Below are positions 1 through 5,477 of a stretch of 7,724 bases of DNA, in pieces. A model generated the notes under the pieces. That model worked only from the letters and a program-made list of their open reading frames with translations, searched no databases and was not told the origin of the DNA. A program made the position numbers and the translations under genes. Source of the stretch: Acidobacteriota bacterium. Lineage in GTDB: Bacteria > Actinomycetota > Acidimicrobiia > Spongiisociales > UBA5794. The stretch is taken from contig JACZST010000085.1 in the NCBI GenBank assembly GCA_022574065.1, positions 1 through 7,724 of the forward strand, given 5' to 3'. How positions within the stretch are numbered: the stretch's first letter is position 1; each line of letters starts with the position of its first letter.

Positions 1-21
1 AAATCAATCTGTGAACTAGCC

Positions 22-798
22 ATGATCGGCCAAACCATCTCCCACTACAAAATCACAGAGAAGCTGGGTGGCGGTGGGATGGGTGTGGTCTACAAGGCGG
101 AGGACACCCGCCTGGGCCGCAATGTGGCCCTGAAGTTCCTGCCTGAGAAATACGCCGAGAACAAACAGGCACTGGAGCGGTTCCAGAGAGAAGCCAGAGC
201 AGCATCGTCACTGGATCATCCCAACATCTGCACCATCTACGACATCGACGAGGACGACCAGGGGCAGCTTTTCATCGCGATGGCCTTCTACGAGGGCCAG
301 ACGCTCAAATATCGCCTGGCCGACGGGCTTTCGGTCGATCAGTGTGTGGACATAGCTATCCAGGTGGCGGAGGGGTTGGAGCGGGCGCACGAAGCCGGGA
401 TCGTGCATCGGGACATTAAGCCGCCGAACCTCATGGTGACGGACCGAGGGCGGGTGAAGATCCTGGACTTCGGCGTGGCGAAGCTGTATGCCGCCTATCG
501 CACCCGCAAGGAAGGTGCCGTGGGCCTCGACGAGAGCAGCTACTGGTTGGGTGTCAGCGTGCCGCTAGGTGCGTGGACCCTCTCCGCAACCGCAACGCGC
601 GTCAATGACAAGACACCAGCCGACAAAGGTGCAACCGGAATCGGATTGGGTGCCGACTATGCCTTGTCGAAGCGAACGACGTTATACGGCCGGTTCGGCA
701 AGGTCAACAACAAGAACGGGGCAACGTTCAATTTGGACAACGGCATCAACGGCCCCAGCCCCAGCTCGTTGGCACTCGGCTTGCGGCACAAATTCTGA
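22..798 (+). CDS. Chimeric ORF: Ser/Thr kinase N-terminus fused to porin C-terminus
   Basis: An open frame of 258 codons. Residues 1-155 are the start of a Hanks-type (PknB-like) serine/threonine kinase: glycine loop GGGGMGVV (16-23), ATP-anchoring K38 in ALKF, catalytic loop HRDIKPPN from H129 with D131 and K133, and DFG at 149-151. Directly after DFG-VAKL the frame changes family without any stop. Residues 156-258 are the C-terminal strands of a Gram-negative porin, ending in the terminal Phe typical of outer-membrane barrels. The kinase lacks its activation segment, APE motif and the rest of the C-lobe, so it should not be active. The porin lacks its signal peptide and N-terminal strands. 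The start MIGQTISHYKI is the usual start of Acidobacteria-type kinases; no Shine-Dalgarno is clear. A chimeric join is more likely than a working fusion. Confidence 0.85.
   Translation: MIGQTISHYKITEKLGGGGMGVVYKAEDTRLGRNVALKFLPEKYAENKQALERFQREARAASSLDHPNICTIYDIDEDDQGQLFIAMAFYEGQTLKYRLADGLSVDQCVDIAIQVAEGLERAHEAGIVHRDIKPPNLMVTDRGRVKILDFGVAKLYAAYRTRKEGAVGLDESSYWLGVSVPLGAWTLSATATRVNDKTPADKGATGIGLGADYALSKRTTLYGRFGKVNNKNGATFNLDNGINGPSPSSLALGLRHKF
487..798 (+). pseudogene. C-terminal fragment of a Burkholderiales-type trimeric porin
   Basis: About 103 residues match the last strands of general diffusion porins (Porin_4 type) of Betaproteobacteria. Visible hallmarks are YWLGVSVPLGAWTLSATATR, GLGADYALSKRTTLYGRFG, and the C-terminal GPSPSSLALGLRHKF with its final aromatic residue, which the BAM machinery recognises. 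Such proteins are usually about 350-400 residues with an N-terminal signal peptide; only the last quarter or so is here, entered directly from a kinase reading frame near base 487. The stop at 796-798 is the natural end of the family. Family assignment rests on remembered motifs and is fairly secure. The organism assignment is inference. Confidence 0.8.
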
Positions 799-802
799 GT
801 TG

Positions 803-970
803 CTATTCGGGGCACTCGATCACGACGTTCCGGAACATGCGGCTTCGCATCCGGAACGACGTCGGCTCAGGGCGTCCGGCGCCGAGCTGGGCGGCTTTCG
901 GCGTGCAACCCCTAGTGCCGTATTGATTCAACATCCAGACCACCGCATACGTCGGTAATAGCAATCGCAC
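803..970 (-). CDS. Small unrecognised ORF convergent with the porin end
   Basis: A 55-codon frame on the minus strand from a GTG at 970 to a TAG at 805-803, four bases beyond the porin stop. The product starts MRLLLPTYAVVWMLN and ends SRMFRNVVIECPE. I do not recognise the family. In its favour, the codons look like real high-GC coding sequence and the placement is a tight convergent pair with the porin. Against it, there is no clear ribosome binding site, and an in-frame TGA lies just upstream of the GTG. It may be the true C-terminus of a longer gene whose 5' part was lost at a chimeric join near 970. It contains the inverted repeat at 826-858, which translates as a near-symmetric FRMRSRMFR. 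Confidence 0.35.
   Translation of the reverse strand: MRLLLPTYAVVWMLNQYGTRGCTPKAAQLGAGRPEPTSFRMRSRMFRNVVIECPE
826..858. repeat. Inverted repeat with nested stem
   Basis: CGTTCCGGA (826-834) pairs perfectly with TCCGGAACG (850-858). Inside it TGCG (838-841) pairs with CGCA (846-849) around GCTT, leaving ACA as a bulge. It sits 28 bases past the porin stop, so it could act as a factor-independent terminator without a T-run. It also lies inside the small minus-strand frame, where codon content alone could produce the symmetry. Confidence 0.5.
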
Positions 971-991
971 CGCTCAGCGACTGTCTACGGA

Positions 992-1023
992 GAATGAGTT
1001 GCTGCGATAGCAGCAACTCATTC
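992..1023. repeat. Perfect 14-bp hairpin with GATA loop
   Basis: GAATGAGTTGCTGC (992-1005) and GCAGCAACTCATTC (1010-1023) are exact reverse complements separated by GATA. No T-run follows on either strand. The right arm overlaps the start of the CopB-like reading (from about 1011), so the hairpin sits at or next to a join between unrelated pieces. It could be a terminator-like stem, a recombination site or a fold-back scar of a chimeric event. Confidence 0.7.
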
Positions 1024-1189
1024 CGCCGCCGCGGTTGGGGACGAACTTCTATGGGAACGATGATCCGTCCCTGGATATTGGAAGGGGATTGTCCAGCGCA
1101 AGCGTGGGCTGCGACTGCGTTACGAATTCAGCCGCCAGTTTGCCCTACACATTGACGTCAAGCGCTACCAGACGCTTAGCAATACGCCA
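1011..1189 (+). pseudogene. copB: Frameshifted C-terminal fragment of copper resistance protein B
   Basis: Two frames together read as the C-terminal part of CopB, an outer-membrane barrel protein of the proteobacterial cop copper-resistance system. The first frame gives PRLGTNFYGNDDPSLDIGRG then LSSASVG (to about 1108). The second continues LRLRYEFSRQFALHIDVKRY and QTLSNT (to about 1186). One missing base in the GGG run at 1106-1108 accounts for the frame change: an added G would restore GTG GGG CTG CGA. The fragment lacks the N-terminus and the last strands. Several residues differ from the usual APYIGVE stretch of the family (here ALHIDVK), which fits decay. It then runs into an unrelated mannosyltransferase. 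Upstream it stops being recognisable at the hairpin near 1010. It is not functional as it stands. Confidence 0.65.
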
Positions 1190-1390
1190 ACCATCAAGGC
1201 CGATGGCTACGGATTCCAAATTATCACCGTCTATCGCGCTTGGAAAATGGCTAAGCAGATCATCGAAGTTCCGATCATCTTCACCGAGCGTCGTGAAGGA
1301 CAATCAAAAATGAGTCGGGCCATTGTATTTGAAGCTATACTACTAGTGTGGAAAATTCGCTTTCTAGACTCGCCAACACCAACACACTAA
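1190..1390 (+). CDS. Polyprenol-phosphate mannosyltransferase, C-terminal fragment
   Basis: The frame through base 1193 reads IKADGYGFQI, then IIEVPIIFTERREGQSKMS, and ends at TAA 1388-1390. This is the C-terminal end of the GT2 catalytic domain of dolichol/polyprenol monophosphomannose synthases (DPM1 type), which transfer mannose from GDP-mannose to a lipid phosphate at the cytoplasmic face of the membrane. The GYGFQ block, the EVPI-F-ER-GQSKM block and the following helix are all in family order. The N-terminal nucleotide-binding part, including the DXD region, is missing because the sequence before about 1190 is CopB. The next gene starts 43 bases before this stop, so the two form a natural overlapping pair from a lower-GC source than the flanks. 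It is a fragment and not a usable enzyme. Confidence 0.75.
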   Translation, partial: TIKADGYGFQIITVYRAWKMAKQIIEVPIIFTERREGQSKMSRAIVFEAILLVWKIRFLDSPTPTH

Positions 1391-1735
1391 CCGTAGCGCT
1401 GCTGGTTTTAGCCATCGCGCTCACCCTGCTACCGATTTGGTTTGGTCGTTTTTACGCGATCGGCGATATTCGAGACGTCTACATTCCACTCGAAACATTT
1501 TTTCATCAGGAGCAGCTAGCCGGACGATTACCCGCTTGGAATCCTGATATAGCCTGGGGTTTTCCGACCATCGCTGCTGCCCAGATCGGATTTTATTATC
1601 CACCGCTACTACTGCTCCGTCTGTTACCAATTTATTTCTATCTACCCCTGCTACTTTTCCTGCATCTGTCGCTGACCGCGCTAGGTACTTTTTGGCTCTT
1701 CCGTAAGCTCGGGCGATCGAACTATGCCGCAATTC
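1348..1735 (+). CDS. YfhO-type multi-spanning membrane protein, N-terminal fragment
   Basis: From a GTG at 1348 the frame encodes a hydrophobic segment (about residues 14-34), an extracytoplasmic loop with IGDIRDVYIPLETFF and GRLPAWNPDIAWGFP, and further membrane segments rich in Leu and Tyr (about residues 79-117). The Asp-containing loop followed by P-WNP and GFP is characteristic of YfhO/GT-C-like bacterial membrane proteins, often over 600 residues and linked to glycosylation of cell-surface polymers. That fits its overlap with the mannosyltransferase gene upstream. Only about 129 residues survive: after RKLGRSNYAAI the sequence becomes the opposite strand of a DUF2652 gene, and the open frame to 1755 is chance read-through. 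The AT-richer codons (runs such as TTTTTCATCAGG) set this pair apart from its surroundings. Confidence 0.7.
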
Positions 1736-1831
1736 TTTGTCGTGCGACACCATGAAGCGCGTATAGCCGCTGATGTCGACAAGCATCAACAGGACCGGCT
1801 GGGCCTCAGCCTCAACCGTCGTCTGGGACAT
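1725..1831 (-). CDS. DUF2652 / adenylate-cyclase-like protein, N-terminal fragment
   Basis: Reading down from an ATG at 1831-1829, the product starts MSQTTVEAEAQPVLLMLVDI and continues SGYTRFMVSHDKELRHS. The LVDISGYTRF block with following H-KELRH is the N-terminal signature of DUF2652 proteins, which resemble the class III nucleotide cyclase fold. The Asp in VDISG sits where the first metal-binding Asp of cyclases is found; whether these proteins make cyclic nucleotides is not established here. Earlier in-frame starts exist at 1843 (ATG) and 1873 (TTG); I chose 1831 because family similarity begins just after it, but no Shine-Dalgarno decides. Homology ends at about 1735-1725, where the sequence becomes antisense YfhO; the open frame continuing to 1421 is spurious. 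It is divergent from the nitroreductase gene and probably belongs to the same genome as that gene. Confidence 0.6.
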
Positions 1832-2068
1832 AGCAACGATCATACGACGCGGAACCGTGGCGAGGCTCGGCAAGATCGACCACCCAAGCGGCGCCGATCC
1901 ATGTAACCGCCCCTCGGGGTCGCCAGCCCAAAACCGATCTCATCCATCGAGACGCAAGGGTTAGGGATATCGCGACCTCGAGGATCAGATAGCAACCGCA
2001 TGACCCCGCGTCGGGAGCGTCGGGGTACCCGTTAAGGTTGCAGCCAGCCTGTCAGAGAGGGAAGAGCA
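1832..2068. other. Divergent intergenic region, 237 bases
   Basis: No supported gene. It separates the minus-strand DUF2652 start from the plus-strand nitroreductase start, so promoters for both should lie here, but I see no convincing -35/-10 pair. It holds a tandem 9-base repeat, GCGTCGGGA then GCGTCGGGG (2008-2025), flanked so that ACCCCG (2003-2008) can pair with CGGGGT (2021-2026). The likely ribosome binding site for the right-hand gene is AGAGGGAAG, about six bases before the ATG at 2069. Confidence 0.5.
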
Positions 2069-2509
2069 ATGGACATCGAAGCCGCCGCCGGTGTCAACCC
2101 GAGCGAGTACGCGGAAACTCACATCCAGCAGTACCTGGCTTCCGATGGACGCGAGGTGGACCACCCGGCTGGGGACAGGCTCATCCTTCTGTACACGACC
2201 GGCCGCAACAGCGGCGAGATCCGACGGGTTCCCCTTGGGTCCTTTCCCGATGGCGACGCTCTCGTAGTGATCGGCTCCAACAACGGCCGACCCGCCGACC
2301 CGCAGTGGTACCGAAACCTTCAGGCAGACTCCAAGGTTTGGGTGCGGCACATGAGCGACTTCTACGAGGCGACCGCCACCACGATGGAGCCGGAAGCGCG
2401 GCGGGCTTACTGGGAGGAGCTCACCGCTCAAATGCCCGTGTTCGCCGAGTTTCAAGAGAAGGCCGGTCGCGACCTGCCGCTGGTACGCATCGCTCGAGTT
2501 TCCGACTGA
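2069..2509 (+). CDS. Deazaflavin (F420)-dependent nitroreductase family protein
   Basis: 146 residues, the normal length for the Ddn/DUF385 family, whose studied members use reduced cofactor F420 (or bind other flavins) to reduce varied substrates in the cytoplasm. Family blocks occur in order: LILLYTTGRNSGEIRRVPL (residues 38-56), the second half of the cofactor-binding region VVIGSNNGRPADPQWYRNL, and a C-terminal MPVFAEFQEKAGRDLPLVRI. The ATG at 2069 follows AGAGGGAAGAGCA, a fair Shine-Dalgarno. The family is abundant in Actinobacteria and also found in Chloroflexi, and this gene is the best lineage clue in the window. The peroxiredoxin gene starts 57 bases later on the same strand, so the two may be co-transcribed. 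The physiological substrate cannot be read from sequence. Confidence 0.88.
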   Translation: MDIEAAAGVNPSEYAETHIQQYLASDGREVDHPAGDRLILLYTTGRNSGEIRRVPLGSFPDGDALVVIGSNNGRPADPQWYRNLQADSKVWVRHMSDFYEATATTMEPEARRAYWEELTAQMPVFAEFQEKAGRDLPLVRIARVSD

Positions 2510-2566
2510 AACGACGGACCCCGGAGCGGGCCTCCTCCTCTACGGTCGCAAGGACCGGGGAGGGCC

Positions 2567-3187
2567 GTGTCCGAGCACCAGGGGATGTTCTCGATCAATA
2601 GTGGCCGATCTAGTGTGGCCGGTGTGATCAATCCAACCCTTCTCCCGGCCAACCTCCCTGAGCCGGTCGACGATGGCGCATGCGACCACCTACGCGGGTT
2701 GGAGTTACCGCCGATCGAACTGCTGTCAACCACGGGCACCGTTCATTCACTTCACGACGTGTCCTCACGCTGGCTTGTGTTGTACGTACACCCCCGAACC
2801 GGTGGACCAGGAGTGACCCTTCCAGAGGATTGGGATCTGATCCCAGGTGCCCGCGGATGCACCCCACAGTCGTGCGCGTTTCGTGACCACCACGCTGAGC
2901 TCCAGTCGCTGGACGCGACTGTGTGGGGCCTCAGCGCTCAGCCGATCGAAGAGCAGAGGGAGTTCGTCGACAGGATGCATATCCCGTTCCCGCTTCTCAA
3001 CGACTCGGCTCTGCGGCTCATCGAGCAGCCGTTGCGGCTCCCCACCTTCACCGTCGAGGGTTTGACCCTCTACAAGCGGGTCACCCTCATCGCCGACGAG
3101 GCTCGCATATCTCGCGTGTTCTATCCCGTGTTCCCACCCGACCGGAACGCATCAGAAGTCATCGATTACCTGAGATCTCGCAGCTGA
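2567..3187 (+). CDS. Peroxiredoxin, AhpC/TSA (PrxQ-like) family
   Basis: 206 codons from a GTG at 2567. It is a thiol peroxidase that would reduce hydrogen peroxide or organic hydroperoxides, probably in the cytoplasm because no signal peptide is seen. The active-site block GARGCTPQSCAFRD holds C98 as the expected peroxidatic Cys and C103 as the expected resolving Cys; the CX4C spacing is as in PrxQ/BCP. Other family blocks are YVHPRTGGPGVTLPEDWD before it and LPTFTVEG and VFYPVFPPDRNASEV after it. The start is uncertain: homologues I recall begin near LPANLPEPVDDG, so the GTG at 2624 is also possible, as is the ATG at 2585. GGGGAGGG at 2557-2564 lies very close to the 2567 GTG. The spacer before the gene can fold (CGGTC 2543-2547 with GACCG 2553-2557). 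Confidence 0.9.
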   Translation: MSEHQGMFSINSGRSSVAGVINPTLLPANLPEPVDDGACDHLRGLELPPIELLSTTGTVHSLHDVSSRWLVLYVHPRTGGPGVTLPEDWDLIPGARGCTPQSCAFRDHHAELQSLDATVWGLSAQPIEEQREFVDRMHIPFPLLNDSALRLIEQPLRLPTFTVEGLTLYKRVTLIADEARISRVFYPVFPPDRNASEVIDYLRSRS

Positions 3188-3279
3188 AAAGGCACAGGCC
3201 AAACGAGCACCGCACTCTTGTCGAGCCGCCATGATGATGACCTGCACCGGTCCGTGGCACCGTCGGTGGTGTGCCCCGT
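3188..3279. other. Convergent gap between peroxiredoxin and PEP mutase-like gene
   Basis: 92 bases between two converging stop codons, so terminators are expected. The only candidate is an imperfect stem around GGCAC (3256-3260) and GTGCC (3271-3275) without a T-run on either strand. I do not call a terminator with confidence. Confidence 0.3.
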
Positions 3280-4119
3280 CTATTGCTTTCCGTCCGCCCC
3301 TTTGGTGAGCATTGCGTCGATATCGGTGCTGCTGGCGCCCGATACGAACGCGGCGAAACTGCCCTCGTTCAGCATGGCCCTCGTCGCGTCGCGTATCGCT
3401 GCATGGGTGAGCCGAGCGATTTGCGCCCCGACCGAGATGCGCCTCACCCCCATGGCAGCGAGTTGGGGCACGGTTACCTGCGCCAACGCGCCGGCTGCGA
3501 GCGCATTCACCGGCTTCGTCACCGAGGCGACAACCGTTTGCAGGCTTTCCATGTCGGGGAGGAGCGGCACATAGAGCAGATCGGCGCCGGCATTCCCGAA
3601 CGCCTGGATGCGCCGGATCGCCTCGTCCATCCCGTAGCTCTCGTTGATCAGCCCGTCGGCACGGGCGCAAAGCACGAAAGGGTCGTCGAGCATGCGGGCG
3701 GCTTCGGCGGCTGCCCCGATTCGCTCCAGCGCCAGATCGAAGTCGTAAGCCGGGTTGCCCTCGACCATTCTCGTGTCCTCGATGGAGCAACCGGAAAGCC
3801 CTGCTTCGCGGGCAAGCCGCACCGTCTCGGCGACGTCGGCGGGGTCGTCGCCGAAACCGTTTTCGAGATCGCCCGTGACCGGCAGCGGCGTCGCAGCGAC
3901 GATCTGTTCGGCATGATGAAGAGCCTCGTCGCGGGTCACGTGCCCCATGTCCGGGCGGCCCAGCGTGAACGCGAAGCCGGCGCTGGTGGTGGCCAGTGCC
4001 TTCGCCCCGCAGGCGGCCATGAGCCGCGCCGAACCCATGTCCCAGGGATTCGGAACCACGAAGCAACCCGATTGGTGAAGTTCAAAGAACGTCCTATGAC
4101 GTTCGGCCAGGCTCGTCAT
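3280..4119 (-). CDS. Isocitrate lyase/phosphoenolpyruvate mutase superfamily protein
   Basis: 279 residues from the ATG at 4119. The start is set by AAGGAG at 4133-4128, eight bases upstream; the frame stays open to 4602 but that extension is antisense to the ATP-grasp gene and unlike any protein. The fold is a PEP mutase-type TIM barrel. Blocks: NPWDMGSARLMAACGAKALA (24-43), SAGFAFTLGRPD (46-57), GDLENGFGDDP (83-93) with D84 and E86 at the magnesium-binding positions, GLSGCSIEDT (107-116) with E114 and D115, and a later VPLLPD block. The Lys-Lys/Arg-Cys-Gly-His catalytic loop of isocitrate and methylisocitrate lyases is missing: after IEDT comes RMVEGNP. The enzyme therefore probably is not one of those lyases. 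Members of this subgroup cleave or form C-C or P-C bonds of small alpha-oxo or dicarboxylic acids; the substrate is unknown. No phosphonate genes are adjacent. Confidence 0.9.
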   Translation of the reverse strand: MTSLAERHRTFFELHQSGCFVVPNPWDMGSARLMAACGAKALATTSAGFAFTLGRPDMGHVTRDEALHHAEQIVAATPLPVTGDLENGFGDDPADVAETVRLAREAGLSGCSIEDTRMVEGNPAYDFDLALERIGAAAEAARMLDDPFVLCARADGLINESYGMDEAIRRIQAFGNAGADLLYVPLLPDMESLQTVVASVTKPVNALAAGALAQVTVPQLAAMGVRRISVGAQIARLTHAAIRDATRAMLNEGSFAAFVSGASSTDIDAMLTKGADGKQ

Positions 4120-4317
4120 GCGCCCTACTCCTTCGGTTTTCCGATCATACCCGGGTGTCAACGAGGCTCCGGGCCCTACCCGCGCTTCGCATCTTGATTC
4201 GACAACAGTGATTACGCACCGGCAATCGTCATCGCGTTGGCGGAGCTTGTCCTTGTTGTCGCGAGCCAGGCGGAACAAAGGTTCAGGTAGGAGACTTGAG
4301 ACCGAGGAGAAGAGGAC
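4120..4317. promoter_or_regulatory. Divergent intergenic promoter region
   Basis: 198 bases between two divergent starts. On the minus strand TATGAT (4149-4144) is a good -10 candidate about 24 bases before the PEP mutase-like ATG, with AAGGAG (4133-4128) between; there is no matching -35 at 17 bases. A TTGACA also on the minus strand lies only six bases before TATGAT, too close to be its -35. On the plus strand GAGGAG (4304-4309) is the ribosome binding site of the ATP-grasp gene, eight bases before its ATG. No plus-strand promoter is clear. Confidence 0.4.
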
Positions 4318-5286
4318 ATGAACCCAAGCAATCCCAGCGCCCGCGTAGGCATCCTGTACGAACACCCGCTCTGGTTCGAGCCGCTGTTCGACGAGCTTGA
4401 TCGACGCGATATCCCGTTCGACCGGATCGACGCTTCGCAGCTCTCCTACGACCCGGTGGTGAGGTCTCTGCCGTACAGCGTGGTCCTGAACCGGATGAGC
4501 CCTTCGGCTTGGCTGCGCGGCGACGAGTCTTCCGTGTTCTCCACCCTGAACTACCTGGCCTACCTCGAAGACATCGGGACGCCGGTGATCAACGGCCGCC
4601 AAGCATTCAGCTACGAGATCTCCAAGGCGCGTCAGATCACGCTCGCTTCAAAGCTCGGGATCCGGCATCCGCGAGCACGGGTCATCACTCATCCCGGGAA
4701 TGCGGTCGAGGCCGCGGACGGTCTGCAATGGCCGGTGCTGGTAAAGCCGAACATCGGTGGCAGCGGCGCCGGGATCATGTCGTTCGACAATCCGAAGGAC
4801 CTCGGTGAAGCGGCCGATTCAGGCGAGCTCGAGTTCGGCCCGGATCACACGGCGCTGGTCCAAGAGCATCTCCCGGCACAAGGCGATGCAATCGTCCGTG
4901 TCGAATTCCTGGACGGCGCGTTCCTCTATGCGATTCGACTCCTGCTGGTGCCGGGATCGTTCAACCTGTGCCCGGCCGACTATTGCGAGCTGCCAGGCAT
5001 CGCCGACGGCGTCTCCGGTCGAGGGCTGCCCATCGAGGCCTACCAGCCACCGGACGAGGTGGTTCGCGATGCCGGCCGGCTACTTGCCGCAACGGGCGCC
5101 GACCTCGGCAGCGTCGAGTATCTGGTCAATGCGCGTGACGGCATGCCCTACTTCTACGATGTGAACGCCCTCTCCAACTTTGTCGCCGATGCGCAGGATG
5201 TCATCGGATTCGACCCCTTCGTCAACTTCGTCGATTTCATCGAACAAAAGACAAGTCTTCCGGTCCCGATCAGCAATCTCGCCTGA
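4318..5286 (+). CDS. ATP-grasp domain protein (RimK-like ligase)
   Basis: 322 residues. ATP-grasp enzymes activate a carboxylate as an acyl-phosphate with ATP and join it to an amine or thiol. An N-terminal alpha/beta part (about 1-100) carries GILYEHPLWFEPLFDELDRR, like the pre-ATP-grasp domain of RimK-type proteins. VLVKPN with K143 and the glycine loop GGSGAGI (147-153) form the ATP-binding lid. VQEHL and later YFYDVNALSNF (D281, N283) give the linker and magnesium-binding residues. The ATG at 4318 follows GAGGAG at eight bases. The gene stands alone with no peptide, carrier protein or biosynthetic partner on either side, so the substrate is unknown. It could make or modify a small peptide or tag a protein. 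Membership of the superfamily is clear; anything finer is speculation. Confidence 0.88.
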   Translation: MNPSNPSARVGILYEHPLWFEPLFDELDRRDIPFDRIDASQLSYDPVVRSLPYSVVLNRMSPSAWLRGDESSVFSTLNYLAYLEDIGTPVINGRQAFSYEISKARQITLASKLGIRHPRARVITHPGNAVEAADGLQWPVLVKPNIGGSGAGIMSFDNPKDLGEAADSGELEFGPDHTALVQEHLPAQGDAIVRVEFLDGAFLYAIRLLLVPGSFNLCPADYCELPGIADGVSGRGLPIEAYQPPDEVVRDAGRLLAATGADLGSVEYLVNARDGMPYFYDVNALSNFVADAQDVIGFDPFVNFVDFIEQKTSLPVPISNLA

Positions 5287-5426
5287 AACCCTGTGGGCTA
5301 AACGCCTCCGCCGTATGGACGACCGCCAGCGGTGTCGGGGCCCGAAGTGGTCCTTCTGTGGCCATTCGCTCGCGAGTATTTCGTCACCGGGGTTGCCGTT
5401 TGCTAGTGGCTGTTGCGGAAGTAGAC

Positions 5427-5470
5427 CTTCTCATCGGCTTGTCAGCGTCTTCTCAGAGGCTTCTTAACCT
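5427..5470 (+). promoter_or_regulatory. Four tandem 11-bp repeats, probable response-regulator operator
   Basis: Four units follow each other without gaps: CTTCTCATCGG (5427-5437), CTTGTCAGCGT (5438-5448), CTTCTCAGAGG (5449-5459) and CTTCTTAACCT (5460-5470). The consensus is CTTCTCAG followed by three loose bases. An exact 11-bp period of short T/C-A/G half-sites is typical of winged-helix response regulators (PhoB/OmpR/MprA class), whose dimers bind such direct repeats head to tail. The last unit ends seven bases before TATCTT at 5478, the geometry of promoters where the bound regulator takes the place of the -35. The regulator is not in this window. Confidence 0.55.
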
Positions 5471-5477
5471 CGAGCTC

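Noticed and set aside
1035..1313. Independent 92-codon plus-strand gene
   Set aside because: Its first part is CopB, and the rest reads out of frame through CopB and the mannosyltransferase, whose true frame shows family motifs.
1421..1724. Continuation of the DUF2652 frame
   Set aside because: It is antisense to clear YfhO coding sequence and shows no cyclase-like residues.
2008..2025. Tandem 9-base repeat GCGTCGGG-A/G as an operator
   Set aside because: Two GC-rich copies in a GC-rich region are weak evidence and there is no promoter beside them.
4144..4161. TTGACA and TATGAT on the minus strand as a sigma-70 promoter
   Set aside because: The spacing is only six bases; TATGAT may still be a -10, but TTGACA cannot be its -35.
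3271..4197. 308-codon plus-strand ORF opposite the PEP mutase-like gene
   Set aside because: Shadow of the minus-strand gene, caused by high G/C at third positions.
4120..4602. N-terminal extension of the PEP mutase-like frame by 161 codons
   Set aside because: It is antisense to the ATP-grasp gene start and the divergent promoter, has no family similarity, and the ATG at 4119 has a strong AAGGAG site.
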